A stretch of 64,000 bases of DNA from assembly GCA_947179485.1 (NCBI GenBank), contig OX359250.1:18892539-18956538 (forward strand), given 5' to 3'. Of this stretch, positions 13,678 through 24,700 are shown in pieces. The notes under the pieces are model-generated. The model was not told where the DNA came from, ran no database searches, and worked only from the letters and a program-made list of their open reading frames with translations. Numbering within the stretch: the stretch's first letter is position 1; every line of letters starts with the position of its first letter. The position numbers and the translations under genes are program-made. Origin of the DNA: Allacma fusca. Its lineage: Eukaryota; Arthropoda; Collembola; Symphypleona; Sminthuridae.

Positions 13678-13697
13678 ACACACACACACACACACAA
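13678..13697. repeat. (AC)n microsatellite
   Basis: About 20 bases of AC dinucleotides inside the G-poor tract, with further CACAC runs just after it. Confidence 0.85.
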
Positions 13698-14032
13698 TCA
13701 CACACTGAACACACTATATATTTCAAATAAACACCAAAAAATAAAAATAGAAAGCTATTTAAACACAGCTTCGACTCACTTCACGTTCACGACGTGAACA
13801 CTCCAAGAAAAATCAGAGCCCAGAAGAGGTACGGATTGGACTTGCCCTTCCCTTGTCACAGGAACGTAGTAATATTTACACTTAATACAGTCTCTCCTAT
13901 ATGTAGATATGATACTGGGAAGCTTGTTCCTTCTGTACTAAAAAAACAACAAAACTTGAGGATAAAAATATAATTCCAGGAGCTTCCAGGAGTAGCAGCA
14001 GTCCCTCTCAGAAGGTCTTTCCGCCTGGAGAG

Positions 14033-14059
14033 ATAGAGAGAGAGTGTGTGTGTGTGTGT
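14033..14059. repeat. (GA)n-(GT)n compound microsatellite
   Basis: AGAGAG steps run directly into TGTGTG steps. The strand bias is opposite to that of the G-poor tract to its left. Confidence 0.8.
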
Positions 14060-14215
14060 CAACAGAGGAGAAAATAGTGAGGACGGGGAAGTTTAAATGT
14101 TGAGCTTTTACCTTGACTTTTCGTTTTTACCGAATTATTGATCCTCGTCTCAAATCGATTGTTTTGAGTTTGCCATTTAAACCTGTGTATGCTCAACTAT
14201 GCCGAGCTGAGGAGG

Positions 14216-14223
14216 TGACGTCA
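14216..14223. promoter_or_regulatory. CRE-like palindrome TGACGTCA
   Basis: A perfect 8-bp cAMP-response/ATF consensus palindrome in a somewhat GC-richer patch (14200-14290). No gene start is visible close by: fem-1 begins 2.1 kb to the left on the minus strand. Binding is inferred from the motif only. Confidence 0.3.
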
Positions 14224-14299
14224 CTGGGTCTGCTTATGACTTCGTCGCATATATGCTCCTCGTCCGTCCAACATCCCCCGCCGTATGTATTGTATTGTA

Positions 14300-14316
14300 G
14301 TGTGTGTGTGTGTGTG
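14300..14316. repeat. (GT)n microsatellite
   Basis: About 17 bases of TG dinucleotides, followed by further GTGTGTG at 14340-14348. Confidence 0.8.
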
Positions 14317-14569
14317 GGACGCGTATGTACATACATAGGTGTGTGTGTGGAGGAAACTCACTCACACACTCACAAGCTCAGCTCTCTTCTAGACTCGAGC
14401 CAGAATGCATCAACTTCTCTCTCCTATTAGTTGACCTTGCATTCAACAGCGACCTAGTTTGTTTTGTCTTCTCTGTCTGTCATCAGCCACTATAATAGCT
14501 TGGATTTCGTATTTCTTATTAAATACTCCTCTAAACCAGCCGGTTCCCAACCAGTTTAACTTCTCACTG

Positions 14570-14588
14570 TCTCTCTCTCTCTCTCTCT
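14570..14588. repeat. (TC)n microsatellite
   Basis: About 19 bases of CT dinucleotides. Confidence 0.85.
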
Positions 14589-14773
14589 TTCTTTGCTCGT
14601 ACTGTAATCAAATGGTCACAATAATTATTGTCTGGAAAAAAATTATATGCTCAACTTCAACCTACCTCGAAGCTTACCTGCGAAGTTAGAAACTGGCTTT
14701 GGTGGCTAAAAGAGGCATTTAGATCTTATCTGGGCTGGCGTCGGTGGAGAGGAAAAATTGAAAGGTTTTAGAG

Positions 14774-15703
14774 TAGAGGAAATTGGACAGGCCGAGATGC
14801 ATTTTCGATTAGAAGGGAAATGCACGGGGGTGCATTTTTCTTTCAAAGCAATGTGGACCAGATGCAGTTTTGTACAAAAGTTAAATGGACTAGATGCATT
14901 TTCGTATGAGAAAGCAAAATGAACTGGATGCATTTTTGTATGAAAGCAAAATGGATTAGGTGGAATTTTGAATGAAAGCAAAATGGTCTGGGTGCATTTT
15001 TGTATGAACGTTAAATGGACTGGATGCTTTTTTTATTTAAAAGAAAAATGGGGTAGATGCATTTTTGTATAGGAGATAAATGGGCTATATTCATTTTTAT
15101 ATAGAAGTAAACTGGGCTATTCATTTTTATTTAGAAGTAAACTGGACCAGAATCATTTTTATATAGGAGCAACATGGACGAGGCATTTGCGAGTAAAAGG
15201 GAAATTATTACTTGTATTTACACAAAATTCAAAATGAGGGACTTGCAAGGATTTTTAAATTTGATGGCAAAATGTAACAGTTTAAAAACAAGGGACTATT
15301 TTGGAGTGTATCCTAAAATCAAAACGAATTATAGACTATAGTGCCCTCTTAATACAAGAGACTTCTTGTAAGAGTAGATTATACACCCGGGCAAATATAC
15401 TTAATTTAGATAAATTCTCATTTATTACCACATTGTTTTCGTTGCTAAGAAAAGTACATAGTTATAGAGTGCTGTAAGAATCAAATTTTGAAACTTGGAG
15501 AGGAGCTGTTATAGAGAAGGCTGTGTGTGTGCTTAGTTTATAAAATGTAATAAGAATTATGAAAGATTGCAAACATGTGGTTGATTTTGCTTTGAGTGAA
15601 AAAAGCAAGTAGACCATTTTGTTTTTTTTTTGGGACGCTTGAAATTATTGTTAGTTTATTTCGCTGCAGGCGAAAAGTCATATGTGGACCATTTTACTTG
15701 TGA
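14774..15703. mobile_element. Non-autonomous repeat element A with 32-bp tandem units
   Basis: From about 14774 to 15210 roughly thirteen direct units of about 32 bp follow one another, each of the form AAATGGaCTgGATGCATTTT plus about 12 bases ending in GAAAGC or similar. The middle (about 15210-15600) is unique. At 15603-15618 and 15665-15703 the motif recurs in reverse (GTAGACCATTTTG; GGCGAAAAGTcATATGTGGACCATTTTAC). The same unit and the same right end occur in element B at 52442-52952, so this is a dispersed family with inverted, repeat-built ends, not a local satellite. No coding frame is present; minus-strand frames here are translations of the repeat. Exact ends and target duplication are not resolved. 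Confidence 0.6.
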
Positions 15704-18700
15704 TGGAAATCCATCCTAGGACGGGCTGCTTCTTCACCGACGGTATTCTTTTTCTAGACATTCTCAACGGACACTTAAATATTTCTTCATTGGAATGTTA
15801 TTCCTTTGTACTTATATGCGCAAGATGTATTTGTATTTGCAAGCCGACATGGGAGCTGGATATACATGCAGTCAATTATGCGGCAGTTCTGGAAATTGCT
15901 TCACGTTGCAATGTGTAAGTACTACTAGTTTTACTGAGCAAGGACTGGAATCGATGAAATTGATGGGAATGGCTAAATGTGTAATAATTTTTGCTGGGGA
16001 TAGAGTAAAGACGGGTTCTTGGGATTTCTGAGCTATGTATGTATCTATCTGTACGTAATCATATGTAGTGTACATAATAATAGTAATTCCTGTGCTACCA
16101 CTGCGGAGTAATAAGTGCAGTGGCTCTAATTGTAAGTAATATTTACGGTAAAGTTAAAGGGGTATATAATCGTTTAAGCAAATTAGTTCAGTGCTATAGT
16201 ATTGCAGATGCGTTACAAAATAACTTGGCATTGGGACACTGATTCAGACATATTCAGAGAACGGTTATAAAAGAGGAGTCATGTGCAATGACTGCAATTA
16301 AATAGACCTGTGTCTGCATAGATGTATAAGTAGATAACTGAACGTGTATAAGTAGGTGTATAAGGAAGTTTTTATAAGTTGCATTGCTTCAGCTTCAGGA
16401 TCTTGCATAAACGGTAATGTTTGTGACGCGTAGTTTTGGCATCAAATTCTCACACGAGTCTATTTGCTTTTTAGTAATTTTGCTTTACATTTTAAGGATC
16501 GTTACTATTGAAATGTGAAGCATGCATGTGTGCAGGCAATTATGTTAGGGGCATACGGGTGCTAAGCGATGGGAGCTAATTTGGGCTTGGACATAAGATT
16601 TAATGGTAAACACGATCTCCGCACGCAGGGAATTTAGTATGGATTTTATGAGCTGGGAGTCGCAAGCTTTGACATTGACCGAATGTCAAAGTGAGCTTTG
16701 GATTTTGTCGTCCTCATTAGTCTGCGTCTATATCACTTTATGCTAATTACGTTTCCTTCTCGTGGGGTCAAAGGTGAATTGGAGGGGTTTAAGGAACAAG
16801 TAGTTGAGTAGGAGCTGGCTGTGAGTCAGAACTCAGAACCAGTGACAACAAACGTTTTTTTTACTTGTTGTATTAATTTATAGTCCCGATGCACTCACAA
16901 TGTTGGACCATCAATGATAAAAAAGGAGGAAGCAGGATGTGTTAACAGAATTATATAATGGCAGTGTTACTGAGTGAGCTCGTAATTGAAATGCACTATC
17001 ATCTTAATCGTAATATGTAGTAATTGACTCAAATTGCATTGTAAGTACAGTGGTTGAATGAAATACTTTAAAAATCAAGCGTACAATTTCCGAACTTAGG
17101 GAGTGCAGAGAGCTAACAATAGTGTTAGCATACACGAGACTCATTTGTAAAGCATGGTTTGCATGTCATTTGTGGGCACGTTTTTTCGGTTCGGATTTTT
17201 ACAGGAGGACTATCACGGACGGAAAAGGGGTAGTGACGCTATATAGGGGGATTGAACTGTTATTAATGAGTTCCATATTTTTGGTGCATGTATATAATAA
17301 TCATAGTTCCTTACTCTGTGGAGGGTATGTTTTTACGAGACCCCAAAAATTACAAATCTCACTTTCATCTCGCTTTTAATTGTGTTTTAATTGACCAATG
17401 GCTGTAAATTATGAGACTGTTTCTGTAGAACGAGGAAACATAATTACTGATATTAGTATTGAGTAAAGGAAGTAATGCTTGCAGGCACTCATTCCTTTGC
17501 GTGTCGAAGAAGTTGATTGCCTTTGGCGCTGCAGAAATTAAGGACTTTTATTTCCTCCTCGATTAATTCCACCTTGTTATTGACGACTGACGTGCAGGAG
17601 GGATTTTTGCTGGAGTCGGAGACGTCAGGGAAGCTTTCAATAATTGAAACTATTTCATTATTCAATTATTACAGGTACAAAGGTATAACGTGCTTCAAAA
17701 TGAGAGATTCATGGAATTGTAAACTAAGTATAGGAGGAACTTGGGTTGAAAAATCTTTTCCTTGGAATGCCACTTCTTCGAAGGTGATGGCGACCTCTTG
17801 AGAAAGCCCAGAAATTATAAGTACTTTACAAGCTCCTCATCATATTTCCTGCATATTAATTTTAGGCTGCGAAATGATTAGTCTCCACAGAATTATCTTT
17901 CAAGATTATCAACTTAAGTAGGGAAATTGTTGGGAGGTTGTAAACTGTGGGGATTTTGACGGTATAGTAGCCTTTTGAACTGATGCAATAGGATCAGGAA
18001 TTATCATCGTATAAATCATGTTTGTTTTGTCTTCGACCAAATGATAACTGCTGTGATGCTGTGTGTGCAAATGATATGCATACTGACGTGCTTAACGAAC
18101 TTAAATAGTGTAGATCTAATAAAAATTCAAGGAGATGCTTGTCTCATGCTGAACAAGTGTCAATATCATCAAAATGTGTAGATAAGTACGTACTCACTAA
18201 AGGATCTTTACCGTCCCCAAGCAATGCGACCATCTATATTTCTCTGGACTGGAGTGTTATCCTTATCTCAGTAGTATACGTCGTAAATATTAAATATTTT
18301 ACATATTTACATGTGTGTATCCTAAAGTTAGAAATTCTTTTTCAAATCTTACAGGATTACACAATCCTTGAAACTGACAATGAGTGTTTCATTGCATATT
18401 CCAACAGTAGCGTCCTATGATTCAATTGGAAGTAATCCGATGAAGGAGCAAATAAAATGTGTGATGATCATTTTTTTTAACAAGTACATATTAAATTATT
18501 GCACACTGCATCAATAATACGGTGTATTATATCTTACGAGGGTAATGACCTTGTTGATTACGTACTTTCCTGCACCCTCAAAGATATAAAAATAATCGTT
18601 CTGAAATATTGATTTAAAAAATTATTCCTTATGTTACTTATGTAATAAGATAATATTAGTATATCACGATTCCAGCACTTAATTTCTTCTATTTGGGTTG

Positions 18701-20410
18701 GGACAAAAAATAATGGCTGCTTGTCATTTTTATAGATGAGTCAAGGAACTGATAAAGTGTGTTTCTGTAACATTTCATTTAGGAGCAGGCACAGTGTAAG
18801 GATTAGCAGGGCAGGAGAGAAATTCGGGATACGTACATATATAAATATGTAAACATTACTCTATATTCCCTTGTCTCGAAATCATGTCATGTTTTCCAGA
18901 CATGTGAATGTCAATCACGCACCAAAGCTACACCAGTTATGTCAACCACCATGTTACGCAATACAGCCAAACCTCCTTTTACAATTTACAGACACGTAAT
19001 ACCTTAATCAGCTATGAAAAGTTAACGTTACGGGGAAGGTCCATTGTTATTGGTTTTTTAGATCCCGAAGTGCCTGAAAGGGACTCTGGATGTGCTAACC
19101 TTTGCAGTATAAATTAACTCCTATCATTTGCACATCCGAGTCAAAGGTTGAGTTTTATTTTGGAAGCCGTGAACTAAATTGTAAAAAATAAATTGGATAG
19201 ATTTTTAGCATTCATTCGTACCCTATGTAAAGAATTTTTCCTACATCAATTTTATGTGCCTACATGTAAGGGTTAAGGGTATGTTCCATGTGCGACATAC
19301 TTGAAGAGGATTCAACATTGTAACAATTATGGCTTCATGGAGTATATGAGCTGTTTCTTCATTAGAGCCAGCATGCATATTATACAATACGACGTGCTTT
19401 CATGCCCTATACATTTCAGTTAAAAATAATCACAATCTTTATGATGACATTTTCAGTGTCAGAAGTCAATTTTAAGAAACGATCTACTACTATGACCTGA
19501 CCATAAATTGTCTACAAAAAATTGGAAAAAGAATGCGCAAGAAATGTAAAAATGTCATCCGCTGTGTTCTGGGGAAAGAAGTAAAGACTTCAAGGGCAAA
19601 ACTCATTTTGAAATGCACTGTGAAACAGTGTGGTTACTTCTGTACACTGCTGTACTTCATCAAATAAAAGGGACAAATCGTATTGCCTGGAGTTCTACCA
19701 ATATGTAACTTCTGACTTCTGTACAACAAAAGCTCATTATCTGTGTCGTTGTAATTGCGAAAGTTCCACAAAACCCCACGGAATTTTCTCCGCATCAAAG
19801 AAATACAATCAGGAACTCCAGAGCAAATGGACATTGTACCCCCAGGAAAAGTCTGGGAGAGGAACCAAACATCCTAATGTCCCCCTACTTTTCACCAATC
19901 ACATAAAATTCCATTAAATTCCCCCGAACTGCTTACAAAACCGGAAAATCGACTTGAGAAATACCCAATTAAAAATGTACTTCCAAATAATTATTGTCCA
20001 ATGTTGAATTATTTTGAAGCACAGACAAGCAGTAATAATTATTGGTTTTTAAACACACAAATATAATTATACATACATATGTAATCTTAAACTTGTTTTC
20101 ATTTTAGTTTCTACTCAAAAAGATAGTAACAGAAAAATATCATAGCTCTATTTTTATTTGTATTCAAAGCCCGTGATGGTTACGATCGCAAATCTCTATA
20201 ACAGATTGCCACATATAACGGATATTTGTGGGTATGAGGGTGCCGTACCTGTCTCAAGCCACATTTTATAAGAAATTAAATTTGACTGATAATTTTAATA
20301 TTAGCCGATAAAAATCGCTGGATCTCACAATCAAGGTGTTCATGATGTTCTCCAGGAATTTTCAACATTTCATCAAAATACGACTCCTTCTTGACTTGCT
20401 TCGGCGATAT
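15704..20410. other. Long intergenic stretch
   Basis: AT-rich and with no recognisable gene. Open frames such as 15682-15918, 17517-17801, 18139-18420 and 19630-19917 show no family resemblance or splice partners. No RNA gene or clear transposon end was found. It could hold distal regulatory DNA for SETD2 or fem-1, but nothing in the sequence shows this. Confidence 0.4.
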
Positions 20411-20418
20411 CATGAATC
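20411..20418. repeat. Left target-site duplication of the foldback element
   Basis: CATGAATC, repeated as CATGAATA at 20706-20713 immediately outside the other end of the inverted repeat (7 of 8 bases identical). Confidence 0.6.
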
Positions 20419-20705
20419 TGTAAACTCAAATTAGCCTCCAAAAAAAAATTACGCAAAATTAAAATTGAAACTGAAGTTAAAATTCAAAATTTTAAAAGAG
20501 ACTATTTTTTTATTCAGTACACAGAATGTTAATTTTCATAATTACATCTTACATTTCAACTACAAACCCGCACCACATCGCAGAAACATGTAGCAAAATT
20601 AACATTCTGTGTACTTTGCTGAAAATAAAAATAGCAGCCCGTTTAAAATTTTAACTTCAGTTTCAATTTTGCGTAATTTTTTGTGGAGGCTAATTTGAGT
20701 TTACA
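20419..20705. mobile_element. Foldback MITE-like DNA element (287 bp)
   Basis: Two arms of about 120 bp are inverted copies: the left begins TGTAAACTCAAATTAGCCTC and the right ends with the reverse complement GAGGCTAATTTGAGTTTACA. Further matched blocks are TTACGCAAAATT, TTGAAACTGAAGTTAAAAT and GTACACAGAATGTTAATTTT. About 50-60 bp of unpaired sequence lies between the arms. The 8-bp flanking duplication supports insertion by a cut-and-paste transposase of the 8-bp-duplication type (hAT-like). The termini are not a canonical hAT sequence, so the superfamily is uncertain. There is no coding capacity. Confidence 0.75.
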
Positions 20706-20713
20706 CATGAATA

Positions 20714-21782
20714 ATATAACAGAAGCAAGTCTGTTATATTGAGAATAATTTGTATACAAATAACTCTTCCCTTGTCTGCTCGCGGTGCTGTGGCTTTCAG
20801 GTAGGTCCAGGAAGATGCTCAGCATTGACTCCTTGCTCATGTATGGAAGCGTTCAATAGCTGGTGGGAAGAAGACTGGGTTTGAATAGGAAGCATTCAGT
20901 CAATGGTCCTGCACTCTAGGAGTAGGAAGTGGGCACTGCATGGGAATTCTTCTACTGGGGGCCCTAAAGGACATGTGGGAATATTCGAATAAACCCCTAA
21001 AAACAAATTCGCTTTTTAAGAATTTAATTAAAAGTTGTCTGAATGAACAGTACATACATAAATACAAGTAGACCGGAATTCAAAGGAAATCGTTTTTCTG
21101 TTCTCGGATAATTACTATGTAAAGTTAAAAGTTTGAGGAATTAAATTCAACGATCTGATTTCCTTTCAGAGAATGTGCATTTGAAGAAGGAAAAAAAACC
21201 TACAGTATTAGTAGTGTTCGTTTTGGATTGTTCAGCAGGGTGATTGGAGCTGAAATAAATTTTAAAAACTGAGTAGAATTTAAGTATAAGTTATTATTTA
21301 TATTTAAAAAGTAAAGTTGATAAAATAGTTGTAATTCTGGCTATAGTGTGTCCCTGCTATAGCTCGATATAGTCATGATTCATGGATCTGGAGTATTAAG
21401 CTGACGCGGATAGGTGAAGTAGCTAATTGTAATATCAGGTGGTTTTGAGGATACAATTCAGGTAATTTTTATTAATTTTTCCAGTTATGATTGGTTAAAA
21501 AATGATACACTGGTATTGAAGTATGTTCCTGTGTTGTTGTTGACTGTTGGTTGAATTTAATGGTGTGGTAAAAATTATTGTGGTTGCATTGTTTTAAATG
21601 GTGAATGTTTTGAGGGTGTATAAAATTTTGTGTGTGGATTCGTCTAGTTTTTAGTAGTATTTTTGGGGTGTGGATAATGTGAATAGAGACGTTGTGAGAA
21701 TTTTGAATGAGTGGTTACTGGCTCTTGGCTGTATTAAGTAAAAATGTATTTGTTTTTAGAGCTGCAGTCACTGGAGTAAATT
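20714..21782. other. Upstream flank of SETD2
   Basis: Immediately 5' of the SETD2 start codon. The last 150 bases become T/G-rich. It should contain the promoter and 5' UTR; no TATA element at a fitting distance was recognised. Confidence 0.35.
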
Positions 21783-24700
21783 ATGAGCAAGAGGGGGAAA
21801 GGAGCAAGGGCCATTAGCCCGGATATAGTGACGTTGTCAACTCTGAGAAGAGCATCAGGGAGAGGTAAACGGACACAAAAGGATGATAAAACGGAGGAAA
21901 ATCTGTCAGAATCTGAAGACATGAGTAAGGTGTGAAACTGTGGTATTTGAATTGTTTGCACAATCAACATACGGTTAATAAGCTTATTGATGAAATTTAA
22001 TAATTGCATTTCGGCGAAGTGCCCTCAAACTGGTGTAGCTTTTACTAGCTCTAAAACCTGTAATACTTGGCTTTGGTAGCTTATTTACACTCTCATCTTA
22101 GACCATTTTTATGCTTGTGGTGGAGTAATTTTTATCTCGGCTCACCGAACCTCCTTGTACCGTATTCTTCATTCTTGTTATAACATAGATCGCTTCGTTA
22201 CTTACTACGAGTGCATCGAGTTTTCTTTAGAGGTTTAAAGCTTCAGCGTTATTTCATTTTAATTTAACTGGAAAAAGGAGTAGGGCGTGTGGAATTTCTC
22301 AAATGGAATGAATTATAACAATTAAAACGAGCTGCTATGTACCCAGACTCCCGGAGATGCGGCTCAAGCTGAAGTGGAATGTGATACGAAAGCAGAAGTG
22401 GAGGTTGACACTACTGCAACTGCTACTGCCGCAGTGAAGAAGAAACGAGGCCGGCCGAAGAAAAATCCCATAGTGTTACCGCCGTCTGTAAATGTTTCAC
22501 CTGATATTAACCCTGGTCCTACACCCACTGGAGTTGCTGGGCCGAAGAAAAAAGGAAGAGGAAGACAACCTAAGCGGACTGTTGTAGAAGAAATTGTGGA
22601 GATTGCTGAGACTGTACCAGTTGTCGCAGAACCAGAATGTGTTCCTAGTCCGGATGTAACTTGTCCATCTCCTGATGTGACAGGTGAAGTAGAGCATATT
22701 AATATTGAATTCAATAACAATATTAATCCAACCGTAGAAAATTCCTGTAACCCAGAAGAAAGTCACAGCAGTGTTGTAAACGCCAAACCTGAAGTTCTTG
22801 AAACTCAACCCGTTGTGTCAGGAGAAAACAAGGTAGCAGTAGTGGAGGCCACCACGCCTGGTCCAGATGTTTCTAATTCCGTTAAAGGAGTTTCGAGTAT
22901 TAATCCTCAGGGAAGTTCGTTTTTAGGAACTACAGACATTTTTGAACGAAAATACAGTCCAGGCTTTATTCCCGGGCTAGATTTAGATGCAGGGGATGAT
23001 AACACTGCTAAAGTTGAAACTAATACAATAAACTTCGGATCATTTATGGCCAAAAAATTATTATTCCCAATGGAGAAACTCAAGGAAAAAGAGCCCGAGG
23101 CTGTTGTTGATGATAAGTCAGAAGGTAAGAAAAGTTTCACCGTATTTATAATTGGCCTACTCTTAAACAATGAAGTAATCATAGTGTTAATACGGAATGA
23201 AATTCTTTGTAGATGCGGACAACAAAATCCGTCGAAGTTCTCGTATCAAGTCATTAGAAGAATCTAGAGGTCCAAGAAAGAGGCGGGAGGTCGTGTTCTC
23301 TACTTTAGAACCAATGTCCGCTTCCTCTAGTCGAAGTCATTCGGTTGCTGGTGACGATGATTCGAACTCCAATAGCTCGTTGTCTATGGAGATAAGCGCC
23401 GTTAATTCACCCGTGGGGGAAGAAGCTACTGGTCGCAGTAACCCCGATGTTTCGATGACGTCCGTCGCACCAGGACTTACCAACTCTGCATCGTTATCCT
23501 TCACCAATATTTTGACTTGTTCTGCTAATTGTAGCCCCAATGGTTCACTTAAGCCTTTAAAAGTGAAGTCTCGGTGGAGGTATTCCTTAGACGCCGAATC
23601 TTTAAAGTTAGCTGAAAATTCTGCGGAATCCGTAGTTTCTACGAATGCAGAGCAGTCAGCCGAAGCTGTCAGTTCTGTTTCTGCAAGTGTTAAATATATA
23701 ACCCCTCCTTTAGTAAATATGGTTAAGAAACCAGGTTTTATTATGCATGATGTATTGGATGAAGAATTAATTGAAAAACTCAAGAAATTTGATGGAATTG
23801 AAGAGAGCATATTTTTCACCGAAAGAAAAATCAGCAAAGAGAGCAAGTATATGATTTGTGATTGTTATCTGTCGAAAGAAGATATTATCAGAGGCGAAAT
23901 AGGGTGCAATGAGGATTGTCTGAACAGACTTTTAATGGTTGAGTGGTACGTTTTGGAAAAATAATATTTGACCAGATTCAAACATTATACTACTGATTAC
24001 GAATTAATTTTTGAATTTTACTAAACATTCAGTGGATCGCGCTGCCCTACTGGTGAAGGTTGCACAAACAAAAAGTTTCAACGTAAAGAGTACAGCAAAT
24101 TAGAAGTTTTTAAAACCGAGAAAAAAGGACATGGCTTGAGAACAATTGACCCAGTACCTGCGTGAGTTACTTGATTTTGGGGAAACATATTTTGCGAATT
24201 TTAAACCTTGAGTCTGTTTTTAATCTTTCCGCATATTTCCAGTGGGGGTTTCGTCATTGAATATGTCGGGGAAGTATTGAACCCGCGAGGGTTTACTCAA
24301 AGAACTAGAGAATATGCGAAAGAAAAGCAAGAGCATTTTTACTTCATGGCGCTCAGATCTGACACCATTATTGATGCCACCCTAAAAGGAAATTGTTCGA
24401 GGTTCATTAATCACAGTTGCGAACCTAATTGTGAAACACAGAAGGTATTTAGAGGATCTTTTAAAATTCCTATTCAGATTACCATAGATTAAAATTGATA
24501 ATCTTTATTTCCATTATTACCTAGTGACTAAAAAGACTTGTAGGGATTCATCTGAATTTGCTTTTGTATTACAGTGGACAGTAAACGGGGAACTTCGTAT
24601 TGGATTTTTTACTTTGCGAGATTTAGAAGCAGGCGAAGAGATTACCTTTGACTATCAATTTCAACGTTATGGGTATGATTGTTTACGTTGTTATTAGGGT

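Larger units (their letters stand above)
12641..13760. other. Strongly G-poor (A/C-rich) tract
   Basis: About 1.1 kb in which the plus strand is nearly free of G. In 12841-13080 I count 7 G in 240 bases, with many CA and CCA steps and an A run near 12927-12947. The open frame at 12740-13090 is a by-product of this composition (Lys/Pro/Thr-rich, with a Lys run) and not a gene. Confidence 0.6.

Noticed and set aside
14706-14981. Minus-strand open frame of 91 codons
   Set aside because: It is a translation of the 32-bp repeat (recurring HPVHFAF-like peptides) and has no independent support.
14774-15210. Regular 32-bp repeats that might be taken for a CRISPR array
   Set aside because: The units are directly adjacent with no unique spacers, they vary between copies, and the genome is eukaryotic. 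They are tandem repeats of a mobile-element family.
17517-17801. Plus-strand frame of 94 codons
   Set aside because: No domain, signal peptide or splice partner; composition like the surrounding intergenic DNA.
19630-19917. Cysteine-containing plus-strand frame of 95 codons, mirrored by a minus frame
   Set aside because: Cysteine spacing fits no zinc-finger or toxin pattern I know, and open frames on both strands suggest chance.
22364-22720. Minus-strand frame of 118 codons opposite SETD2 exon 2, and others at 22497-22808, 22907-23182 and 23337-23846
   Set aside because: These are antisense shadows of a well-supported SETD2 reading frame; no splice signals or family resemblance.
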